The notes beneath the pieces were generated by a model. It saw only the letters and a list, made by a program, of their open reading frames with translations, was not told the DNA's origin and searched no databases. From contig JARLIO010000030.1 in NCBI GenBank assembly GCA_031291675.1, forward strand, positions 62,001-126,000: 64,000 nucleotides of DNA. The letters run 5' to 3'. Source of the DNA: Azospirillaceae bacterium. GTDB lineage: Bacteria; Pseudomonadota; Alphaproteobacteria; Azospirillales; Azospirillaceae. Both the position numbers and the translations under genes were made by a program. Below are positions 54,662 to 63,600 of this stretch, piece by piece. The number at the start of each line of letters is the position of its first letter. Within the stretch, counting starts at the first letter, position 1.

Positions 54662-56635
54662 TCAGGCGGCGGTTTCGGCGATGGTGCCGCCAAGATAGGC
54701 TTCAATCACCTTGGGATCGGCCTGGACCTGGGCCGGCCGCCCTTCGGCGATCTTGTGGCCGAAATCGAGCACGGTGACGGTGTCGCTGATCGTCATCACG
54801 ACATCCATGTGGTGTTCGATCAGGATCACGGTGACGCCGTGGTCACGGATCTTGGTGATGATCGCGATCAGGGTGGTGATGTCGGGGGCGGTCAGACCCG
54901 CGGCCGGTTCATCGAGCAGCAGCACACTCGGGCTCAAACCCAGGGCCCGGCCGATTTCGAGCAGGCGCTGTTTGCCATAGGGCAGGTTGCGCGCCTCTTC
55001 GGCGGCCAGGTCGGCCAGGCCGACAAAATCGAGGAGCGCCAGGGCCCGGGCCCGGGCCTGGGCCTCGTCGTGGCGCTGGCGCGGGGTCGACAGCAGGGCA
55101 TCAAGGACCATGCCGCGAAAGCTGTGATGCAGCGCGACCAGAACATTCTCGAGGGCCGACATCTCCCCGAACAGCTGCACATTCTGGAAGGTCCGGGCGA
55201 TGCCCTTGCGGGCGATCGCGGCCGGTGTCAGGCCGGTCACGGTTGTTCCGGCCAGCACAACCCGCCCGTCGCCGGGTTGATAGATGCCGGTCAGGACATT
55301 CATCATCGTGCTTTTGCCCGAACCGTTGGGGCCGATCAGGCCATGAATGCTGCCGCGGGCGACCGTCAGGTCGACCTGGTTGAGCGCGGTCAGGCCGCCG
55401 AACTGCATGCGGATCCGCTCGGCCAGCAGCAGGGGCTCGCCCAGGGCGGCCGGGAGGCCCGTCGGGGCAAAGGCGCTGACCGCGTCGCGTTCGATCGCGA
55501 TCGGCGGCATCTCCGGTCGCCCGGTGCGCGGGGCCAGCGTGCGCAACCAGCCGACCAGGCCGTCGGGCAGGTAATAGACGACGAACAGGATCATCAGGCC
55601 AAAAACGGTCAGGCGATAGTCGGTGATGCTGGTCAGGGCCAGGGAAGCCGGGAAGGTCGCGAGACACAGCGCGGCGGGGATCAGAATTCGGCGTCGGTTG
55701 TCGGTTCGCCGCAGCCAGGCGCGGGCGACGACGACCAGGGCGACGCCCGCGATCAGCGCGGCGATATCGCGGGCCAGAGCCATGTCCGACAGCAGGTTGG
55801 GCAGCAGCACGACAATCGTCGCCCCCAGCAGCGGTCCGCTGCGGGATTTGCGCCCGCCCAGGGTCAGGGCCAGCAGGAACTGGACCGTGAGTTCGAAGCC
55901 ATAGCTGTTGGGCGAGATATATTGTTCGGAATAGCAGAACAGGCTGCCGGCCAGGCCGGCCAATCCGGCGCTGATGACGAAGGCGTAGACCTTGTTGGCA
56001 TAGACGCTGACGCCCATGCAATCGCAGGCGATCGGGGCATCACGCAACGCCTCGAAGGCGCGGCCGAACTGCGAACGCATCAGCCGGTTCAGCGCGATGA
56101 TGGTGGCGACCAGCAGAATCGCGACGACCTCGTAGAATTCACTGGCGCGGGGCAGCACCCCGACAAGGCGGGGTTGGCGGATGGTGATGCCCATCGGACC
56201 ATTGGTCAGAAAGTCCATTTCGTTGATCAGGATCTGGACGATGGTGCCGAAGGCCAGGGTGACCATTGCCAGATAGGGTCCGGTGACCCGCAGCGCCGGC
56301 AAGGCCAGCACGAACCCGAACAGAGCGGCGACGACGATCCCGGCCGGTACCGCCGCCAGCAGGCCGAGGCCGAGTTGAAACTTCAGCACGCCCGCGGTAT
56401 AGGCCCCGATGCCGAACAGGCCGGCATGCCCCAGCGAGACTTCGCCGGTATAGCCGACAACGATGTCGAGGCCCAGGACCAGGATCGCGTAGACGGCGAT
56501 CAGCGTCGCGAGGTGGATGTAATAGGGGCTGGTGATCACCAGGGGAAAAGCGGCCAGCGCGGCGATTGCGGTTATCGCGCCCAGGCCGGAGAAACTCAGG
56601 CCAGGCCGCAGGGTGGAACGGGCCATCGCGGTCAT
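54662..56635 (-). CDS. Fused LivM permease and LivG ATPase
   Basis: This is a 657-residue fusion. Residues 1 to about 370 are a LivM permease with about ten membrane segments, and contain GLDIVVGYTGEVSLGHAGLFGIGAY and LRDAPIACDCMGV. Residues about 405-650 are a LivG ATPase with Walker A GPNGSGKST, Q-loop RTFQNVQLF, signature LPYGKQRLLEIGRAL, Walker B LLLDEPAAGL and switch His in EHHMDVVM. The signature LPYGKQ in place of LSGGQ is normal for LivG. ATG 56635 overlaps livH by four bases. Fusion enforces equal amounts of permease and ATPase. Confidence 0.94.
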   Translation of the reverse strand: MTAMARSTLRPGLSFSGLGAITAIAALAAFPLVITSPYYIHLATLIAVYAILVLGLDIVVGYTGEVSLGHAGLFGIGAYTAGVLKFQLGLGLLAAVPAGIVVAALFGFVLALPALRVTGPYLAMVTLAFGTIVQILINEMDFLTNGPMGITIRQPRLVGVLPRASEFYEVVAILLVATIIALNRLMRSQFGRAFEALRDAPIACDCMGVSVYANKVYAFVISAGLAGLAGSLFCYSEQYISPNSYGFELTVQFLLALTLGGRKSRSGPLLGATIVVLLPNLLSDMALARDIAALIAGVALVVVARAWLRRTDNRRRILIPAALCLATFPASLALTSITDYRLTVFGLMILFVVYYLPDGLVGWLRTLAPRTGRPEMPPIAIERDAVSAFAPTGLPAALGEPLLLAERIRMQFGGLTALNQVDLTVARGSIHGLIGPNGSGKSTMMNVLTGIYQPGDGRVVLAGTTVTGLTPAAIARKGIARTFQNVQLFGEMSALENVLVALHHSFRGMVLDALLSTPRQRHDEAQARARALALLDFVGLADLAAEEARNLPYGKQRLLEIGRALGLSPSVLLLDEPAAGLTAPDITTLIAIITKIRDHGVTVILIEHHMDVVMTISDTVTVLDFGHKIAEGRPAQVQADPKVIEAYLGGTIAETAA

Positions 56636-57504
56636 ACCTTGCGTATCGCGGTCTTGCCAAACAGGCCGGCGGGTTTGAAGCTCAGGACCAGCAGCAGCAG
56701 AACCAGGCCGGGCACGTCCTTGTAACCGGTGGCAAGGTAATAGCCGGTGGTGGTCTCGGCGATCCCGAGGATGAGGCCGCCGACGATGGCGCCGATCCCG
56801 GAGTTGAGCCCGCCGATGATGGCCACGGCAAAGGCTTTCAGCCCGAGCACCGCGCCCATGGTGGCCCCGGTCAGCGTCACCGGCGCGACCAGGACGCCGG
56901 CAAAGGCGGCGGTCATGGAACTCAAGGCATAGGAGAGGGTGATGACCCGGCTGGTGTCGATGCCCATCAGGCCGGCGGCATCACGGTCATTGGCGGTGGC
57001 GACGATCGCCTTGCCATAGATGCTGTAGCGGTTGAACAGTTCGATCGCGACCATCATCAGCAAGGCGCCGGCCACGACCAGCAATTCCATCGGCAACATC
57101 CGGACACCCGAGAACACCAAGGGCGCTTCGGACAGCGGCGAGGGGAATTTCAGATCGTCGCGGCCCCAGATATTCTCGGCCATATTGCGGAAGATGATAC
57201 CCAACGCGATCGTTGACATGATCCAGCCGGCTTCCGAGCGGGCGCGGATCGCCGGCCGGATACCCAGGCGCTCGACGACGGCGCCCTGGGCGGCACCGAA
57301 CACCAGGACGCAGGGCAGCATCAGCCAATAGCCGGTCCAGCCGACCAGGCTGAGTCCGACCAGGGCCCCGAGCATCAAGGCCTCGCCCTGGCCGAAATTC
57401 AGGGTTTTGGATGTCGCGAAGGTCAGCTGGTACCCAAAGGCGATCGCGGCGTAAATGGCGCCGACGGCGATGCCACTGGCCGCGAGTTGAGCGAGGATGA
57501 CCAT
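56632..57504 (-). CDS. livH: Branched-chain amino-acid-type ABC transporter permease LivH
   Basis: This 290-residue inner-membrane permease has about eight hydrophobic helices. LivH marks are AIYAAIAFGYQLTFATSKTLNFGQGE near the N-terminus and RDAAGLMGIDTSRVITLSYALSS. The minus-strand ATG at 57504 has GGGAG upstream; the longer frame from 57573 is rejected. It starts 85 bp after the binding-protein gene and overlaps the LivM-LivG gene, so all are one transcript. Confidence 0.94.
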   Translation of the reverse strand: MVILAQLAASGIAVGAIYAAIAFGYQLTFATSKTLNFGQGEALMLGALVGLSLVGWTGYWLMLPCVLVFGAAQGAVVERLGIRPAIRARSEAGWIMSTIALGIIFRNMAENIWGRDDLKFPSPLSEAPLVFSGVRMLPMELLVVAGALLMMVAIELFNRYSIYGKAIVATANDRDAAGLMGIDTSRVITLSYALSSMTAAFAGVLVAPVTLTGATMGAVLGLKAFAVAIIGGLNSGIGAIVGGLILGIAETTTGYYLATGYKDVPGLVLLLLVLSFKPAGLFGKTAIRKV

Positions 57505-57589
57505 GGACGCTCCCGTCCTTATTGGTTTGGCGTTTTCCGTCCTGGGGGTGATGCGCGCTCCCGGATCCGGCAATGACGCCGACGGGGCG

Positions 57590-58783
57590 TCAGTTCGAAG
57601 CGGTCTCGGCGGCTTTGCGGTCCTGCTCGTAGGCGAACCCGACCCGGCCGCCGCGCACCTCGCCGAAGACCACGAGTTCGGGGGTGATCGCCTCGTGATT
57701 GGTGGCGGAGAACGGGGTGTGGTAGGTCGTGATCACGCCGTCCACCGGATCCTTCAGCGACTCCAGGGCTTCGCGAATTTTCTTGCCGTCGGTCGATCCC
57801 GCCTGCTTGATCGCGGCGACCAGAAGCAGGACCGAATCATAGCCCTGCGCGGCGGACACCGGCGACGGCATCCGGTCGATCGCGTAGGCCTTCTGATAGG
57901 CTTCGATGAAGGCCTTGCGCTTGGGGGTCGTCGGCTCCTGGATGAAGGTTTCAGGCATCCGCGCGCCCTCGCCATTGGGGCCGGCATTGTCGATGAAGCT
58001 CGACATCGACAGGGTCCAGCTGCCGACCAGCGGAACCTTGTAGCCCAGCTTGCTCATGCCATTGGCGATCTGCGCCAATTCCGGCCCGATGCCGTAGGTT
58101 AGGATGGCATCGGCGCCGGCCTGCTGGGCGCGCAGGAGCTGGGCCGTCATGTCGACATCCTTGATGTTGAATTTCTCGATCGCGACCGGCTTCATCCCTT
58201 TGCGGGCCAGGGCCGCCTCCAGGTCCTGACGGCCGAGCTGGCCGTAATTTGTTGAGTCGGCCATGATCGCCACCTTTTGGAAGTGCCGGTGGTCGATCGC
58301 TTCATCAACGATCATCGACGCCTGGATCGTGTCGTTGGCCGAGGTGCGAAAGATGTAGTTGTTGTCATAATCCGGCGGCAGAAACTGCTTGGTGATCGCG
58401 CTGCCCGTCGCGACATTGTTGATGACGGGGATTTCGGCATCTTCATAGAAGCGCTGCGCCGAAAGCGCGACGCCGGTATTGATGAAACCAAGGGTGGCGA
58501 CAACCTTTTCCTTGTTGACCAGTTCCTGGGCGATCTGAACGCCCACCTCATTTTGTGCCTGGTCGTCGCGTTCAATCAGCGCGATCGGCCGGCCCAGAAC
58601 GCCACCGGCCCTGTTGACCTCGTCAACCGCCAATTTGACCCCGTCGCGCATGCTGACGCCCATCGACGAGGAGCCCCCGGTAAACGGACCCGACAGCCCG
58701 ATCTTGACCGGATCGGCCGCCCGGGTCGGTGTGGCCGCGGCCAGGGCCGCCAGGATGATCGTGGAAACGACGAGGCGCTTCAT
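57590..58783 (-). CDS. Periplasmic substrate-binding protein of the Liv-type transporter
   Basis: This 397-residue exported protein has a signal peptide (MKRLVVSTIILAALAAATPTRA, cleaved near residue 22) and a type I periplasmic-binding fold: IGLSGPFTGGSSSMGVSMRDG, VDEVNRAGGVLG and PVINNVATGSA. It is the first gene of the transporter operon and delivers solute to LivH/LivM. The ligand cannot be read from the sequence. A divergent, unrelated regulator gene lies 240 bp away. Confidence 0.93.
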   Translation of the reverse strand: MKRLVVSTIILAALAAATPTRAADPVKIGLSGPFTGGSSSMGVSMRDGVKLAVDEVNRAGGVLGRPIALIERDDQAQNEVGVQIAQELVNKEKVVATLGFINTGVALSAQRFYEDAEIPVINNVATGSAITKQFLPPDYDNNYIFRTSANDTIQASMIVDEAIDHRHFQKVAIMADSTNYGQLGRQDLEAALARKGMKPVAIEKFNIKDVDMTAQLLRAQQAGADAILTYGIGPELAQIANGMSKLGYKVPLVGSWTLSMSSFIDNAGPNGEGARMPETFIQEPTTPKRKAFIEAYQKAYAIDRMPSPVSAAQGYDSVLLLVAAIKQAGSTDGKKIREALESLKDPVDGVITTYHTPFSATNHEAITPELVVFGEVRGGRVGFAYEQDRKAAETASN

Positions 58784-59025
58784 CTCTCCCCTCCCTCTTG
58801 CCGCCCTTGATGGGCATTTTCACCGGTTCGGCTGCGATGCGGCCTCCCGTCCGCGCCCGGCGCTGCCGGCATCCGGAGTCGCCGCCCGCTCGCCAAAACG
58901 CATGGCGGCTGGAGTAAAGCGGAATTTCATACGGGAATATATGAGCCTAATTGCCGAGGGGCGCAGCGGGATGATCCGTTGACGCGGCCCAGGACAAGGG
59001 GCGGCCGTGCGGCACGCCGCTTGGC

Positions 59026-59802
59026 TCAGGCGGTCAGCGCAGGACCCGGCGTCACCAGGGTGCCCGGCGTCACCAGGCTGATTGGCTGACAGTCCGCCAT
59101 CGCTGCCGGAAAGGCCTGCTGGTCCTCGGCGGGGGCCTCCAGCTTGTAACCGCGACCGTAAATGGTCTCAATGTAACGGGCACAGCCCGTGGTTGCGGCG
59201 ATCTTTTTGCGCAGCTTGCAGATATAGACATCGATGACTTTTTCCATCGGATCGGAATCCGACAGGCCATAGACGGTCCCGTAAATGTGTTCCTTCGAGA
59301 CAACCCGGCCGGCGTTCAGAGCCAGAACCTGGAAAATCGCATGCTCGCGATGACTGAGGCGCAGGCGGGCGCCGTCGATTTCCGGATCGCGGCCGTCGAG
59401 ATAGACGGTCAGGCGGCCGATTTGCAATTGCGACGTGGCATGGCCGTGGACGCGCCGCCGCGCGGCGTGCAGGCGGGCGGCGGTCTCGCCGCCATTGATC
59501 GGTTTGGCGAGAACGTCATCGGCGCCGGCCTCGAGATGGTCGATCGTCTCGGCAACCGAACGGCACTCCAGCAACGATATGATGATGACGTTGACCTGTC
59601 GACGACGCAGATGGGAAATCCAGGTTGCCGGCTCGTCGATCCCGCCGACCAGCACCGCGACATAGTCATTTGCCAATCCGCCTTCGTCAAGATCGCGGAG
59701 TTGCTGAGCGCTGGCATGATCACAAGTAATTTCGCCTTTGCGAAGTTCCCGTGCGATGGCACCGGCGATTGCCATATTGGGTTCGATCAGCAGGCACCGC
59801 AT
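59026..59802 (-). CDS. CtrA-like response regulator lacking the phospho-acceptor Asp
   Basis: This 258-residue protein has an OmpR-type winged-helix DNA-binding domain strongly resembling CtrA: GRLTVYLDG, LSHREHAIFQVLALNAG, EKVIDVYICKLRKKI and YIETIYGRGYKLEAP. The receiver-like N-terminus (MRCLLIEPNM) keeps the CtrA pattern, but the acidic pocket reads Glu-Pro-Asn and the expected Asp51 position is Gly53 (VLVGGIDEP). The conserved Lys (AKPI) remains. It probably acts without phosphorylation. The C-terminus has a 40-residue extension with a GTLVTPG repeat. It may be a second, divergent CtrA paralogue. Confidence 0.88.
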   Translation of the reverse strand: MRCLLIEPNMAIAGAIARELRKGEITCDHASAQQLRDLDEGGLANDYVAVLVGGIDEPATWISHLRRRQVNVIIISLLECRSVAETIDHLEAGADDVLAKPINGGETAARLHAARRRVHGHATSQLQIGRLTVYLDGRDPEIDGARLRLSHREHAIFQVLALNAGRVVSKEHIYGTVYGLSDSDPMEKVIDVYICKLRKKIAATTGCARYIETIYGRGYKLEAPAEDQQAFPAAMADCQPISLVTPGTLVTPGPALTA

Positions 59803-60054
59803 CGCCGCTTCCCTTAATCTGAAATTCCTGCGTCCAAAACCCTATTCCGAGGTCGTCTGAATACTTCTCAGACAGCACAGCCCCGTTGCTTTATGATTTA
59901 AGCCATTCCATTTGGCGCCGTCAAGGTCGATATGTTACCAGTTTTTAACCATGTTTTGCTAAAATACGCTGTTTCGTCGGAATCGTTGAGACTTCGTCAA
60001 TCTTCCGCGGCTATAGTGGCTCCGTGAAACCTTCGTGACGAGGGAGTGATCGCG

Positions 60055-60291
60055 ATGACGACCCGAACAGACCTGGGACCCGAACTGCGCGGGCTGCTGG
60101 ATAAGGCCCTGGACTATGCGGATGACGCGTGTCTGGCGCAGCTTCACGGGTTGCTGGTTTGCCTCAGCGAGGGGGCCGATCTCGTCGACTATTCCTGCGA
60201 CGTCCCGGATGGCTTGCAGGAAAAACCGGTTTTCAAGCGCATGCTGCTGTCGCGCAATCTGCTCAATGAGGTGCCGCGCGGCTGTGCCTGA
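60055..60291 (+). CDS. Small hypothetical protein, 78 aa
   Basis: I do not recognise this 78-residue helical protein (GLLDKALDYADDACLAQLHGLLVCL, then an acidic Cys-containing turn and KRMLLSRNLLNEV). AGGGAG (60041-60046) lies eight bases before ATG 60055. It is divergent from the CtrA-like gene and lies 370 bp before the large histidine kinase, and could belong to that regulatory group. Confidence 0.6.
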   Translation: MTTRTDLGPELRGLLDKALDYADDACLAQLHGLLVCLSEGADLVDYSCDVPDGLQEKPVFKRMLLSRNLLNEVPRGCA

Positions 60292-60661
60292 GCCGTCGCC
60301 CGCGGCGCACAGGTCCTTTCGGCTGGTTTTCCAGCCTGACCGCGGCGGGTCTGCGGTGATGACGGTGGATCGCGGATCGGCGCTTCCGGTGATGACCCTG
60401 CGCATTCGGCGCAAGACTGTATAAGGCGTCGATGCCACAGTTGCCGATGGCCAAGGGCAATGCGATCTTGAACCGACACAGCGACGATCCGGGAAGAGGA
60501 ACCGAACGCGGGATCGGCGTTGCCTTGGCGGGATCGCGGTTCGTGCCGGAATCGCCGTACGGGAAGGAAAAGGTCAAAGCGATGGTGTCTGTGATCTGCT
60601 GCGGTGCCGATGCGGGCGCGTCGCAATCAAATTCAGCAAAACCGGCCCCTGTTGGAGTGGC
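60292..60661. other. Intergenic region before the multi-PAS histidine kinase
   Basis: This 370-bp gap has no supported gene. A short frame starting near 60432 overlaps the kinase start and has no ribosome binding site. I see no repeat, RNA gene or clear promoter pair. Confidence 0.5.
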
Positions 60662-63600
60662 ATGTCGTTGCGCGGATCGACGGTAAAATTGCACGCCGCC
60701 GACCTGGAAAGCTGGGCGGCGCCAGCGTTTGTTGTCGATGTCGCCATGGCGCGGCATTTTTCGCTGGCCGCGGCCAACGCTCGTTTCCACACATTGGCCG
60801 GCTCTGGTGATGCGGCGCCGCCGGGGTGGTCCGAAGCCAGTGCCCGATGCGTTGCCGGGGGGCACGCGGTCGAGGCCCTGCTGCGGTTGGGGGAGCAGGC
60901 GTGGCGCACCGTGCTGGTTCCGCTGCTCGATGAGGCCGGCCGCGTTGTTCAGATCCAGGGGACGTGTATCGCGCCGGATTGCCGCGAACCCCCGTGCGGC
61001 GAGCCCCCGTGCGGCGAGGCGCCGCCGGTGCCGGGCGCCGGGGACGCGCCGATCGCGGATCCCTGGGCTTTCGCCGATGACATTGCTGCGGCGCTTGTCG
61101 TCGTCGATATCGGCGGCCGTGTGGTGAAGGTCAATGCCCCATGGACGGCACTGTTCGGCCACACGGCGGGCGAGGCCCGGTCGCTGCGGGCCGAGGACCT
61201 GGTCCCCACGCCGCACCAGCTCCGGTTCAAGCGGATCTTTGATCGTTTTGTCGCCGGGCGGCGTGACCGCGGCCGGTTTCATGCCATGGTCGTCATCCCG
61301 ACCGGGTCGCGGATCGTCCGGATCACGGCCAAGCGCCAGGGCACGGTCGCGGAGCCGATCGCCGTCGTTGCGATTATCGAGGACGTCACCGCGGCCTGGC
61401 ATGCTCATCATCGGGCGCGCGCGGAGTTGCGCGATCAGCGCGATATGATCATTCGGCTGGGGCCGGACACGACGGTGAGCGATATCAACGGGCCGGCCGC
61501 CCGTAATCTTGGTTGTGAGCCCGCTGCGGTGATCGGCCGGCCCCTGGCGGAATTCCTGCAGCCCGCGATGCGTGAGATGTTGGTCGCCGATATCGCCAGC
61601 ATGACGCCGGCGACCCCGGAATGCCGGTTCGAACTTCCGATCGTCGGTGCGGATGGTGAGTTCCGCTGGTTCCTCTGGACCAATCACGGCTATTTCGAGG
61701 CCAATGGCCGCCTGTTCGAATGTCATCTGGTGGGAATCGAGATCACCGCGCAGAAGCGCCTGGAGACGGATCTGCGCGCGAGCAACGACCGGTTCCGCCT
61801 GGCGGTCGCCGGGACTCGGGACGGGATCTGGGACTGGGATGTCACGACCGGCGCTGTCTGGTTCTCATCGCGCTGGAAGGAGATGCTGGGATACAGCGAC
61901 TCCGATCTCGCCAATGACCGCGCCACCTGGACGGTGGTTTTGCATCCGGACGACCGCCAGCGGGCGATGCGCCTGTTCGAGGAACATTGGTACGACGATA
62001 CGCCGTTGGATACGACGTTGCGCTTTTGCCACCGTGACGGCACGGTGCGCTCGATTCTCTGTCGGGGCACGACGGTGCGCGACGCCGCGGGTCGGCCGCT
62101 GCGGACCATTGGCGCCCATACCGACGTCACGGCGCTGACCGAGGCGCGCGAGGCCCTGCGCATCGCCCGCGCCGAGGCTGACCAGGCCAATCGGGCGAAA
62201 ACCGAATTTCTGGCGATGATGAGCCACGAATTGCGCACGCCGCTCAACGCCGTGATCGGCTTTGCCGAGATCTTGCGCGATCAGTTGTTCGGTCCGTTGG
62301 GCAGCGAGCGCTATGACGAATATGTCGAGCTGATTCTCCAGAGCGGCCGGCATCTGTTTTCGATCATCAACGACATTCTCGATATCGCCAACGTTGATGC
62401 CGGCCAGGTCACGCTGCGCGAAACGGTGGTCCGGTTCGGGCCCCTGGCGCAGGGGCTGGTCGTCCAATTCCGGGCCCAGGCGCTAGCGTCCGGGATTTCA
62501 ATCGATCTCGCCTTTGATGAGCCGGGGCCGATGGTCCGCGGTGACGACGTCCGGATTCGCCAGATCCTGTCGAACCTGTTGTCCAATGCCATCAAGTTCA
62601 GCCATCGCGGGGACCGGGTCCGCGTCAGCACCGGCCAACGCAACGACGGCATGGTCTTTCTTGCGGTCGCGGATACCGGGATCGGTATGGCCGAAGAGGA
62701 TGTGCCCCGGGCCTTGATGCCATTCAGCCAGCTCGATAGCAGTCTGGCACGCCGTCATGAGGGCACCGGACTGGGGTTGGCGACCGTGAAACGCCTGGTG
62801 GATCTGCACGGCGCCACGCTGGATATCCGAACCCGACTGGGGGAAGGGACCGTCGTTTCGGTGCTGTTTCCGCCCAACCGCAATGTTGCCGTGGCGACCC
62901 GACCGGGTGTCGCGCCGCCGCGGCCCTTCCCGGTCGGCGAGCCCGTGGCGAAGCTCGATTACAGCGGCACGGCGGGAGGGAGCGCGGCGCTCGCGGAGAC
63001 TTTGCTTGAGGCGATCCCGCTCGGCGCCGCGGTGGTCACCGAAGACGGCATCTGCCTGCGCTTCAATCACGTTCTGACCCGCATGGTGGGGCTGCCCGAA
63101 GGCCGTTTCATCGATCGGCCGTTCGTTGACATGTTTCCCAACGAACAGGGTGACATTCGTCTGGTGACCGAAACCCGGCCGCGGGAATGTCAGCTGATGA
63201 CGGCCGATCAGCGCGTGCTGCGGGTTGAATTGACCAGCATGCCCTTCAAGGGTGCCGACGATCGGCGTTATCGTCTGGTTCTCGTCGTCGATGTCACCGA
63301 GCAACGCAACATCACGCTGGCGCTGAAGGCCAGCGAGGAGAGGTTCAGACTGGCGGTCCGGGCTGCGCGTTGGGGCAGCTGGGACATGAACATGCTGACC
63401 GGTCAGTTCTGGCTCAGCGCCGGCTTCGTCGCGATGCTGGGGTGCGATGCCGACAAGATTGTCGATTATCACCGTTTCTGGCGTGATCGGGTCTATCCGG
63501 GCGAGCTTCCGGCCGTCGAGGCCGGGATCGCCGACCACCTCAATGGCAAGACGCCGGCGGTCGAGGCGACATTCCGGATCCGCCATCAGGACGGTCACTA

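Noticed and set aside
54755-56725. Plus-strand frame of about 650 codons opposite the LivM-LivG gene
   Set aside because: Gln/Gly/Asp-rich antisense translation without domain features.
57507-57520. The same 12-base GACGGGAGCGTC word, inverted, at the livH ribosome binding site and at the window start
   Set aside because: Short, single match with no surrounding similarity; chance is a sufficient explanation.
59803-60054. Possible CtrA boxes (TTAA-N7-TTAA) between the CtrA-like gene and the 78-aa gene
   Set aside because: Several TTAA words are present but none at the correct seven-base spacing.
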